A stretch of 19,497 nucleotides of DNA from an uncultured Saprospiraceae bacterium (GTDB taxonomy: Bacteria; Bacteroidota; Bacteroidia; Chitinophagales; Saprospiraceae). Every line of letters starts with the position of its first letter. Within the stretch, counting starts at the first letter, position 1. Positions 6,247-13,595 of the stretch are shown here, piece by piece. The stretch is taken from assembly GCA_934699305.1 (NCBI GenBank), contig CAKUWM010000022.1:1-19497 (forward strand). Reading direction: 5' to 3'. A program made the translations under genes and the position numbers. Under the pieces are notes generated by a model. That model searched no databases. It was not told the DNA's origin and saw only the letters and a program-made list of their open reading frames with translations.

Positions 6247-8004
6247 TCAGACAGCATTTAATCGCTTAAAAATCTCCCTATTAAATCGTTTGATCAAACT
6301 ATCTTTAACATTTACATCAATAAATGCTTGTTCTATTCCATTTCTGATTATCTGCAAAATATTCATTCTGGTTATGCCGGGTGTTAGCTTTGTTAAAAGC
6401 ATAAAATTATCGCTTAATGAAGCATCACTTATACCTATATTGTCCGTATTTACTGTAACCTGAATACCTGCATTCAAATAGTCGAGCAATGGATATCTGA
6501 TTATATTGTCTTTCATTGGATGAAAACCTATAATTTGATAATTGGCGAAAGGGCACATTTCAACTCCTATTTTTCGATTGGCTACTGAGCGTATTAGTTG
6601 CGGATCCTCTTTTAGATTTAGTCCATGTCCGATGCGACGGGTATTTAATTTAAATACAGCTTGCCATATTCCCTCTGCTTCATCATTTTCACCGGCATGC
6701 ACTGTTAATGCTATTCCCTTGCGGTGCGCTTTATCAAATTGGGTTATATAATAAGAAGCCCTGGTTGTCACATCTTCAAATCCGGCTAAATCTAAGCCAA
6801 CTATCCTGCACTTCCCTAATTCATCGCTATTGGTTTCATGTTGAATAGCAAGATCAATGTGGTTATCGATAGATCGGTTATCTCCGGGTGTGTTGCGTGT
6901 TCCGATTAAAAGCAGATTTACATGGCACATTATTTTTCCATCAATGCTGTATTGAAGCATGAGTCCATCAAATGTATCAGTAATCGTCTTCAATACTTCC
7001 CGAACATCCATGATGTCCGTGGTATAGTTATATGGAGAACATCTAATCTCAGCATAACGAATATTTTGATTAAGCAAATGTTCGTAAAGCGATTTAATCT
7101 GAGCCACCAGACATCCTTTATTTTTTAAAATATAACTTCCGCTATTATCACCCAAATTCCTATATGGATTCAGGCCAATTGCTTGTGAAGGCATAGGCCA
7201 TGCATCAGGAAATTTGATGTCTTTTATCGGACCCAATTCAAAACTTTCATCTGCAGCTGCTCTGACTTGATCAAGTATTTCTCCCCCAACTGCAAAGCCA
7301 CCTAAATGACAATGTAATTCGATTTTCGGAAGATCCAATACAAAATTTTTATCATCTTCCGTTAGCGAACTCTGTAGCCATTGTATAGTCTGCTGAGGCA
7401 ATAGGTTAATACATTCAAATGGGAATTCATTGATATCTTCTATTCTTCTATTAGTTATATTAGTAGAGACTTGCCTGACAAAGGAAGAAATATCCGGGGG
7501 CAAATCTAAATTCTTAAATATAGGCCAACCGGCTTCCGTACCAAGGCTTATGTATAAAATCTTACCCATAGAGATACCGTCCATCACAGCCTCTATCGTA
7601 GTAGGTTCTTTTCCTCGCTCGATATTTACCAGCATGTGAAATACATCCTCTGCACCGAATAAAAAACCACACCTCTGCATAATTAAATTAGAGATTGTGT
7701 GGCCACCAGCCGTAAAAAGGAAGATAGGGCCGGCCGTGTCAATTTGATTAATATACCAATTATAAATTTCATTCTCCAGAAAAATATTATCTTCTTCTGA
7801 GTATATCATCCCACAGGATTGAAGAGGTTTTATGTCAATCCTTACATTTTGTCCTTCCCACCATTTAATAAAAGGAAGCTCTCCTTCTATGTTATCAACC
7901 CTTATGTACGATATGCTATCAATGTTAATCCCCCTTTTTTTAAGCAATAAAAATGCTTGAACAAATAATATATCTTTATTCTTAGTGAGGCCTAAAAGTT
8001 TCAT
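6247..8004 (-). CDS. cad1: Cad1: CARF-adenosine deaminase fusion effector of type III CRISPR
   Basis: The 585-residue protein has an N-terminal CARF-like sensor and a C-terminal adenosine deaminase domain. The CARF part (about 1-190) includes the FLFTAGGHTISN loop at 95-106, a likely cyclic oligoadenylate contact. The deaminase part (about 220-585) keeps the full active site: zinc ligands H231 and H233 (PKIELHCHLGG), H436 and D521 (TVNTDN), catalytic E439 (HAGEN) and H460 (RRIGHG). This is the Cad1 architecture, reported to be switched on by cyclic oligoadenylate and to convert ATP to ITP, arresting the infected cell. It is last in the interference operon, 6 bp after the Csm6-like gene. Which ring size it senses cannot be read from the sequence. 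With every catalytic residue present, activity is likely. Confidence 0.92.
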   Translation of the reverse strand: MKLLGLTKNKDILFVQAFLLLKKRGINIDSISYIRVDNIEGELPFIKWWEGQNVRIDIKPLQSCGMIYSEEDNIFLENEIYNWYINQIDTAGPIFLFTAGGHTISNLIMQRCGFLFGAEDVFHMLVNIERGKEPTTIEAVMDGISMGKILYISLGTEAGWPIFKNLDLPPDISSFVRQVSTNITNRRIEDINEFPFECINLLPQQTIQWLQSSLTEDDKNFVLDLPKIELHCHLGGFAVGGEILDQVRAAADESFELGPIKDIKFPDAWPMPSQAIGLNPYRNLGDNSGSYILKNKGCLVAQIKSLYEHLLNQNIRYAEIRCSPYNYTTDIMDVREVLKTITDTFDGLMLQYSIDGKIMCHVNLLLIGTRNTPGDNRSIDNHIDLAIQHETNSDELGKCRIVGLDLAGFEDVTTRASYYITQFDKAHRKGIALTVHAGENDEAEGIWQAVFKLNTRRIGHGLNLKEDPQLIRSVANRKIGVEMCPFANYQIIGFHPMKDNIIRYPLLDYLNAGIQVTVNTDNIGISDASLSDNFMLLTKLTPGITRMNILQIIRNGIEQAFIDVNVKDSLIKRFNREIFKRLNAV

Positions 8005-8010
8005 AATGGC

Positions 8011-9438
8011 TTAGTTTTTAAATCTCAGAATAAATTTATCTCTCGCAAGCTCATATTCGCCCATACCGGAAGTGCCAATGAAGTGATCTAACAAACTCCA
8101 GAAAGTATCTAAATCAATTTTATGCCTTTTTAGAATGTTTAAAATTTCTTCTTCCCGACATGAACCTAAGCTATGATTAATCTCATTTCTAAGGGCACGC
8201 AAATCATTCAATATGCAGTCAATTTTTTTAATTTCATTGTCACTTAACTGTTTAATTAAAGAATTTTCTACCAAATACCTTATCAAGTAGAAATAGGTCA
8301 TTGCATTGGGGTTACTGAGGTATATACCTTCTCTCTTGCCTTTTAAATATTCCAATATATCTTTTCCGAATTTATTCTTCAAAAAGGATTCCCAGGCATC
8401 ATTTGTGTCATGGGCTATTTTCTTTTTGTTATAAAAAGTAAATGATTCCACACCGGTATATTCGTCAATAAAGATCTTGAAGATATTTTCATAAATCGTA
8501 AATAGTTTCGTCAATGCATCATTGTAATTTTGATTTCGGTAGTCTATTTTAAATGCATACGTTAGATCTTTTAACTTTATGCGATTTTGTTCTATGCTAC
8601 TTTTTTGTGCCCAACATGAGCTAAATGGCACAGCAGCAATTTTATCATGTAGTAGAGATAAGCGATCAGCGTAATACTGAATTTCAAGAGAAGTCTCTAT
8701 ATCATCAAAAACCAAAATAGCAGCCTTCCTGAAGTCATAGTCTTCCAGATGTTTGAGTATCTTTTGTTTAGTCAGGTCGTGAAGGAACAAGTGTTGAAAT
8801 TTCAGCTTTTTAAGAGGTTCGTCTTCCGCTTTTTGAAGCAACTGGACTTGGTGCGGATATCTTTGAATAAGTTGTAATGATAAAGCATGGTTGATCTGAT
8901 CGATGCCTCCCTGGGTAAACACAAAAAGTTTGGTTTTATAATCTATGTCGGATAGCAACTTGTCAATTCTTTTTCCAATAGATTTATACTGAAAATCAAT
9001 ATCCTTTAGTTGCGATTTAACCAGTAAAGTGGTTATATCAGCCAACCCTGCCTCTTGTTTTAAATATTTTTTAATGATTTGAGCATAATAAATGGTGTCT
9101 CCTTTTTTATGAGTTTCATCTTTTTGATCAGTGGCTACAAGTATTATTCTGTTTACTTTTTTAATCCGGATAAAATCCAGTAGCGGTTCAATTAACGGAA
9201 ATCGAGTGATAGATTTGAATCTATTCCAATAATCTGAAATAACCTTGCCTGCTAATCGAGATGAGATAGGAATTAACCATTCTTCCTTGCCCGGTCTATT
9301 ATTAATTCGGGTATTAATAGCTATATCTCCCAATCGTAAATACGTCTTTTTATCTTCAGAAACTAATTCAAAAGGATTAAGATACGCCTTATTAAATTGA
9401 ATTTCGCTATTGCCGAGAGTAATGATTAATATGTTCAT
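8011..9438 (-). CDS. csm6: Csm6-like CARF-HEPN ribonuclease
   Basis: The 475-residue protein opens with a Rossmann-like CARF domain: strand and loop MNILIITLGNSEIQ, a second strand NRIILVATDQKDE near 96-108, and the ligand-loop motif FVFTQGGIDQINH at 172-184. A middle domain of about 200-300 follows, then a helical HEPN domain whose Rx4H catalytic motif is R417-N-E-I-N-H422. Proteins of this plan (Csm6/Csx1) bind cyclic oligoadenylate made by Cas10 and cut RNA non-specifically. It sits 14 bp after vapC and 6 bp before cad1, so the two CARF effectors share a message. The length fits Csm6. Overall similarity to the best-known Csm6 proteins looks low, so the symbol reflects architecture and context. 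Confidence 0.85.
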   Translation of the reverse strand: MNILIITLGNSEIQFNKAYLNPFELVSEDKKTYLRLGDIAINTRINNRPGKEEWLIPISSRLAGKVISDYWNRFKSITRFPLIEPLLDFIRIKKVNRIILVATDQKDETHKKGDTIYYAQIIKKYLKQEAGLADITTLLVKSQLKDIDFQYKSIGKRIDKLLSDIDYKTKLFVFTQGGIDQINHALSLQLIQRYPHQVQLLQKAEDEPLKKLKFQHLFLHDLTKQKILKHLEDYDFRKAAILVFDDIETSLEIQYYADRLSLLHDKIAAVPFSSCWAQKSSIEQNRIKLKDLTYAFKIDYRNQNYNDALTKLFTIYENIFKIFIDEYTGVESFTFYNKKKIAHDTNDAWESFLKNKFGKDILEYLKGKREGIYLSNPNAMTYFYLIRYLVENSLIKQLSDNEIKKIDCILNDLRALRNEINHSLGSCREEEILNILKRHKIDLDTFWSLLDHFIGTSGMGEYELARDKFILRFKN

Positions 9439-9452
9439 TTCAATAAGTTTGA

Positions 9453-9836
9453 TTAGGACAATTTTAATTCTGATGCTATTTTCCGAAGTTTTTTATCCAA
9501 TGTGAGTAATGTGCCTTGCATGTCAACAGCAATTGCCAGATAGAGAGCATCATAATAGCTCAGTTTGTTTTTGTATGCTATGGAAAAGGCTTCTTCATAA
9601 AGATTTTGTTCATTATAAAAGTCAGTAATTAGCCCTAGACAATTCTTAATATGTGTCAGGCATTCTGATTTTTTCATATCCCGAAACTGGTGATATTTTA
9701 AAAACACATTGCCTATTTCAGAAATGAATAAGACAGGGGCAATAATTTTATCCGCTTCCAATAATGGTTGGATTAATGTCTTATCTTTATCTAATACAAC
9801 ACTAACAGCTGCGCTGGCATCTAATACAATAATCAT
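9453..9836 (-). CDS. vapC: VapC-like PIN-domain toxin
   Basis: The 127-residue protein is a single PIN domain with the expected acidic residues D6 (VLDASA), E40 (ISEIGN), D96 (YYDALYLA) and D114 (LTLDKKL). VapC toxins are metal-dependent RNases that usually cut tRNA or rRNA and stop translation. The start overlaps the antitoxin stop by 4 bp (ATGA), the usual toxin-antitoxin coupling. The gene is inside the interference operon, between csm5 and the CARF effectors, and in the same direction. Its target is unknown. It could stabilise the island or act as an additional RNase arm; the sequence does not decide. Confidence 0.9.
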   Translation of the reverse strand: MIIVLDASAAVSVVLDKDKTLIQPLLEADKIIAPVLFISEIGNVFLKYHQFRDMKKSECLTHIKNCLGLITDFYNEQNLYEEAFSIAYKNKLSYYDALYLAIAVDMQGTLLTLDKKLRKIASELKLS

Positions 9837-10081
9837 CTGCCTTCCCTATCTTCTCTGACCCATTTAATAGCGTCTTCACTACAAAAATTTGATTTTTTAT
9901 CACTTACGAGATGCCTGAGCAGGTTGTTTTTTGCAATAACTTTTCCGTCTGTTTTAACGTGGAGTCCTCGCTCCAATAATGTGATGGCTTCTTGGTTCAG
10001 GGATCTACGAGAATTGTCAGCAGATTCTTTAAGCTGGTCATAGATTTCCTGAGGAAGATTCCGAATTTGTAATGTTGGCAT
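9833..10081 (-). CDS. vapB: VapB/FitA-like ribbon-helix-helix antitoxin
   Basis: The 82-residue protein begins with a ribbon-helix-helix DNA-binding domain of the FitA/Arc type (MPTLQIRNLPQEIYDQLKES, then SRRSLNQEAITLLERGL to residue 40). A basic linker and a short C-terminal toxin-binding segment ending in EDAIKWVREDREGR follow. It should neutralise the overlapping PIN toxin and bind DNA as a dimer to repress its own genes. A 14-bp perfect palindrome (10092-10105) lies 11 nt upstream of the start, a natural operator, although the gene is also in line with csm5, 39 bp upstream. Confidence 0.88.
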   Translation of the reverse strand: MPTLQIRNLPQEIYDQLKESADNSRRSLNQEAITLLERGLHVKTDGKVIAKNNLLRHLVSDKKSNFCSEDAIKWVREDREGR

Positions 10082-10091
10082 TATGAATGTA

Positions 10092-10105
10092 TTTTACATG
10101 TAAAA
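10092..10105. promoter_or_regulatory. 14-bp perfect palindrome, probable VapB operator
   Basis: The sequence TTTTACATGTAAAA is its own reverse complement. It lies in the only sizeable gap (39 bp) inside the operon, between csm5 and vapB. Ribbon-helix-helix antitoxins typically bind such palindromes at their own promoters. No clear -7 box is visible here, so it might act on read-through transcription or a weak promoter. Confidence 0.55.
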
Positions 10106-10120
10106 CGACAGCATTATATA

Positions 10121-11605
10121 TTAAGTTCCTTTCTTTCTAGGATGACCCTGATATTGGATTGTTTTGCCATTTGACGACGTACAAAACACTTGTATTACAG
10201 TGTCTGTTGCCATACCTGAGGGATACCGCATCTGACCGATAATATCCGAGATGCCCGTAATACATACTTTGAACGTGAGATTCATCCCATTCTGCCCTGT
10301 GACGATGGCATCTACTAATTTTGGTTTTTTTCCTATAGAAGTAATATCAGTGTATTCCGCTACGATAGGTTGATCAGGTTTTTTTTCCTCAGTAAGCGCT
10401 TCCTTTTCATTATTCTCATGAGTTTTATTAGGGACGAAAATAGGTTTCTCCACTATTTTCCCTTTTTTAAAGGATGCTTTATTAGACTCATAATATTCAT
10501 CAGTCATCAACTGGACGAAGCCCATCGGATACAATCTTAAATTGTCTCCACTTCCTGAGAATGCAATTTTTCGAGATTTTGCAGAGTCTTTGTGGTTTTT
10601 TTTACCGCGTGATCTTCCATTTTTCAAAGCAATTTCATCTATCAAGTGATCTGATTGGAGCCGATCTGACGTCATGGAGTGAAATCCCGACCCAATGCCG
10701 ACTCTAAGAACGGGCATTTTTTCGTTTTCTTCTTTCAGTCGATTGAGTTGAGCTAAGATTTTATCACAATGTTCTCCCTTATACTTTTCAAAAAAGGCAA
10801 TTTCTTTGTCTAAATATGATTTTGTGTAGGTTTTTATTAAAGTAAAAAAATCTTCTATATTACTTTTATAAATAGTTTCAATATTCTGGTTGGTTTTAAC
10901 TGCATTCAGATTTTTAGCAAATTGGATATTACTAGTATTCATAACTATGCGAAAATCAGCAATATCATAAAGACTAATCGTTTCATAATTGGTAGTAAAT
11001 CCGGACATATTAAAGTTGTGTTTTGTATTTCCATTAGAACCATGTTTCCAACCACCTTCATTTTTACTTCTCAAATTATAAATTTTGCTGTTTACAAAAG
11101 TGGTACTATTAAATTCAGTATCAGCTACGATAAAATAGCGATTGATATCTTCTGATATTTGCCCAAATGGCTCTATTTTAATAGTTTTCCCATCTTTAGA
11201 AGTTTGGCTTTCGAAACCGATTTTATTAATAAATAATGACCGTATAGCACCTTTCAATGAAGTCCCCGGTATGATAGGTTTGCCGGACAATGCGTTTTTA
11301 ATGTTTGTTTTTATTTCTTCACTTATTCCTCCTGTGATTGAGTCGATGACTCGAGAGCTATATTCGTTGAGATTAAGACTTTTGCATAATGTCGGTAGGT
11401 TTTTTTGTGAGACGGCATTGACATATTGATCCAGTCTAAACTGAGCGATTAGCTTTTTCTCATCCAATAGATATACTTTTCCATTTTTGTCTATATAATC
11501 AAGGCCTTTCTGCCAATGCTTTTCTTGTGCGCCACCGATGTGTACCGGTGTGAGTATGCGCATTTTACCAGTGATTAATGTTTTGCCATCTGCATTCATA
11601 TTCAC
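10121..11605 (-). CDS. csm5: Csm5 with an unusual C-terminal extension
   Basis: Csm5 is the RAMP-family subunit that caps the 3' end of the crRNA-containing Csm complex and helps crRNA maturation. Family marks are LTPVHIGGAQ at 18-27, the PGTSLKGAIRSLF element at 113-125, GIGSGFHSM at 303-311 and the terminal strand YPMGFVQLM at 359-367, where Csm5 proteins normally end. Here 120 more residues follow. A charged, proline-containing linker of about 380-420 leads to a compact domain-like segment of about 425-487 with alternating strands (LVDAIVTGQNGMNLTFKV). The length of 494 exceeds the usual 350-400. The start is GTG at 11605, overlapping csm4 by 4 bp; an ATG two codons later is possible. Confidence 0.92.
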   Translation of the reverse strand: MNMNADGKTLITGKMRILTPVHIGGAQEKHWQKGLDYIDKNGKVYLLDEKKLIAQFRLDQYVNAVSQKNLPTLCKSLNLNEYSSRVIDSITGGISEEIKTNIKNALSGKPIIPGTSLKGAIRSLFINKIGFESQTSKDGKTIKIEPFGQISEDINRYFIVADTEFNSTTFVNSKIYNLRSKNEGGWKHGSNGNTKHNFNMSGFTTNYETISLYDIADFRIVMNTSNIQFAKNLNAVKTNQNIETIYKSNIEDFFTLIKTYTKSYLDKEIAFFEKYKGEHCDKILAQLNRLKEENEKMPVLRVGIGSGFHSMTSDRLQSDHLIDEIALKNGRSRGKKNHKDSAKSRKIAFSGSGDNLRLYPMGFVQLMTDEYYESNKASFKKGKIVEKPIFVPNKTHENNEKEALTEEKKPDQPIVAEYTDITSIGKKPKLVDAIVTGQNGMNLTFKVCITGISDIIGQMRYPSGMATDTVIQVFCTSSNGKTIQYQGHPRKKGT

Positions 11606-12582
11606 ATTTTTACAGGTACAAAAATAGTTTTACCGCTACGGTATATCTTATGATCCAGTTTAGTGGGTGGATTGGCAGGTGAGAGGTCGATGTTTCCAAT
11701 GCCGTCAATTGCCTTATTTTTCTTAAAAATCGACCCTTCTGTAAACATATAAATACTATTTTTCTCGAGCGTCTGATAGCCCGGTGTGCTGATCCATCCA
11801 CCTCGTTTAATCAAATCATAGGCGGTGTTTTCATCCAAAGAATCCAGAAATGCTTCCTTATTATCCGGGACATATAGGCCTAAAGAGGCTGAATAATTTG
11901 ACTCATCCGGCATACGAAGCGTGATTTCTCTCTTCGAATAAGTAAAAAAGCCATTACCTATACTGCGGTCTGTCCCAAAACCTTCATACTGTAACAACTC
12001 AAGAGCCTCTTCCAATTTTTCAAAACCGGAACCGATAGCAAGAAAATAAAGTCCGGCATTGTTGAAATAAATCCGTTCCACATAGTAAGGCTCACTTTGG
12101 CCAGTGTCACTTCTCTCCCTTGGTATCTTGACACGTTCTGTCTCCTGTTTGTACATAAAGGGCTCATCCGGCAAGGCGACATCGCTTAAAAACTCTCCCT
12201 TTATCTTATTGCCCAGTTGATGCGAGACATCATCACCGTTTAATACCTTTTCAAAGTAGGTTTGATCCAGCCAACTTACTTTTTTTATTGTCTTAGAAAG
12301 TGAAGAGTCTCTGTCGCTGAGGTTAAACGCAGATTTAAGTCTGGGAAAAAACACTACTTCATTATCCATGTTATCATAGAATGGAAAGGCACTGCTTAAC
12401 GTAAAAGGTAAGTCGCCACCATTGATCCAGTCTTCATGCCCTTGTTTGGCCCATGTAGCGATAATAGCTGCTGCCAAAGTATCACTCCGGAGAAAAGACT
12501 CGGATTTCTCATAGCTGTCCGGTTTATAGTCACCTATATGAAGTGGTGTCGTAAATCGGAGAAAATATGCTGTGTAGGTCAT
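11602..12582 (-). CDS. csm4: Csm4, crRNA 5'-handle binding subunit
   Basis: Csm4 joins Cas10 to the backbone and grips the crRNA 5' handle. The 326-residue protein has the N-terminal RAMP strand (YFLRFTTPLHIGD) and SDTLAAAI near 33-40. It also has a glycine-rich loop, YEGFGTDRSIGNGFF, at about 199-213 and a C-terminal strand ending in GKTIFVPV. It overlaps csm3 and csm5 by 4 bp on each side, so translation is probably coupled and stoichiometry fixed. Nothing appears truncated. Confidence 0.95.
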   Translation of the reverse strand: MTYTAYFLRFTTPLHIGDYKPDSYEKSESFLRSDTLAAAIIATWAKQGHEDWINGGDLPFTLSSAFPFYDNMDNEVVFFPRLKSAFNLSDRDSSLSKTIKKVSWLDQTYFEKVLNGDDVSHQLGNKIKGEFLSDVALPDEPFMYKQETERVKIPRERSDTGQSEPYYVERIYFNNAGLYFLAIGSGFEKLEEALELLQYEGFGTDRSIGNGFFTYSKREITLRMPDESNYSASLGLYVPDNKEAFLDSLDENTAYDLIKRGGWISTPGYQTLEKNSIYMFTEGSIFKKNKAIDGIGNIDLSPANPPTKLDHKIYRSGKTIFVPVKM

Positions 12583-13190
12583 ATTAACGATTTGGGTTCA
12601 CCTAATTCTATTTCGATATGGCCATAGCCTCTGGTGCCACTACCACCGAGGTAGTCTGCCTCTAAGAGCCTAATTCCTTCTTTGAATAATTCAATCTGCT
12701 GGTTTTCATCATCTGTATCCCACACATTAATTATAAATTCTGCATTAAAGACTGCTCCAGCAGGTATTCTTTCAATTTGCCTTGGATTAGTTGCTGTCCC
12801 GCGAATCCTATCAATAGAGTTTTCGAACTTTACTTCAGAATATGGGAGATCTGTGTTATAACTTTCACGCAATTCTTTTTCAGATTCATATGTCAAAACT
12901 GCATCTCTAAACAGAATTTTAGAAGGCAGGTCATTTTGGGCGAATCCGAATAATTGATTCACTTCATCATTATCACCAATTTTTGCTGCACCCCGTCTCT
13001 GTTCAAGAAGACATCTTATTTTTCCCTTTATACTACTACCGGGAATATAGGGCTGTCCATCCTTTTTTAATCGGATAATTGGTTTATCTACACCACCGAT
13101 TTCAGCATTTTCTGTTGAAGCACCAATATGCAAACCTGATTTTAATGCAATTTTCGCTTCATAACCTATTTTCTTTATTAAAGTTGCCAT
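12579..13190 (-). CDS. csm3: Csm3, backbone RAMP and target-RNA ribonuclease
   Basis: Csm3 forms the repeated backbone that binds the spacer part of crRNA and cuts bound target RNA at 6-nt steps. The 203-residue protein has the LHIGAS element and the catalytic aspartate D35 in GGVDKPIIR. It also has YIPGSSIKGKIR at 48-59 and the C-terminal glycine loop YLGGSGTRGYGHIEI. The presence of D35 predicts active target-RNA cleavage, which would limit the duration of cyclic oligoadenylate signalling. It lies 23 bp after csm2 and overlaps csm4 by 4 bp. Confidence 0.97.
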   Translation of the reverse strand: MATLIKKIGYEAKIALKSGLHIGASTENAEIGGVDKPIIRLKKDGQPYIPGSSIKGKIRCLLEQRRGAAKIGDNDEVNQLFGFAQNDLPSKILFRDAVLTYESEKELRESYNTDLPYSEVKFENSIDRIRGTATNPRQIERIPAGAVFNAEFIINVWDTDDENQQIELFKEGIRLLEADYLGGSGTRGYGHIEIELGEPKSLI

Positions 13191-13213
13191 TTATTTTAAT
13201 TTATACTTGTTAA

Positions 13214-13591
13214 TTAATCTTTACCGCCGTGATACTTATGAAAAGCTACAGTCGATTCAAGGAGTTTGACAAATCTGTCATAATTTTCTTTTTTGCCATC
13301 GATTGCTTTAATAGCAGGAGAGAACTCTTTATAGAATAATTTCATCTTTTCAGTTGGTTTTCTTCCAACTGCATAAGCTAATTTCGCCTCTAATAGTGGC
13401 ACATCTTCCTTATAATCCTTAAAGGAAGCTTGAATTCGCTTAACTTCGCCAAAAAACTTACGAATTTGTGAAGTGGTCATTGGTGGGTTAGTTTTGACCG
13501 AGTTATCAGATAAATTTTTGCCCAAAGTTGAAGACCATTCTATTGTCTCGTTATTAATGGGCTTTTCGCCTGTTATCCATTGTTTATCCAT
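13214..13591 (-). CDS. csm2: Csm2, small helical subunit
   Basis: Csm2 is the small helical subunit of the inner filament, which contacts the crRNA-target duplex. The 125-residue sequence shows the family pattern: TTSQIRKFFGEVKRIQ at about 39-54, LEAKLAYAVGRKP near 68-80 and the C-terminal VAFHKYHGGKD. Its presence, with Csm3-5, fixes the subtype as III-A rather than III-B. The first 35 residues are polar and probably disordered. It begins 4 bp after the csm1 stop. Confidence 0.95.
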   Translation of the reverse strand: MDKQWITGEKPINNETIEWSSTLGKNLSDNSVKTNPPMTTSQIRKFFGEVKRIQASFKDYKEDVPLLEAKLAYAVGRKPTEKMKLFYKEFSPAIKAIDGKKENYDRFVKLLESTVAFHKYHGGKD

Positions 13592-13595
13592 ATTT

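Noticed and set aside
11610..12182. Alternative minus-strand frames inside csm4
   Set aside because: They are out of frame with a protein whose glycine-rich loop and gene overlaps are all as expected for Csm4.
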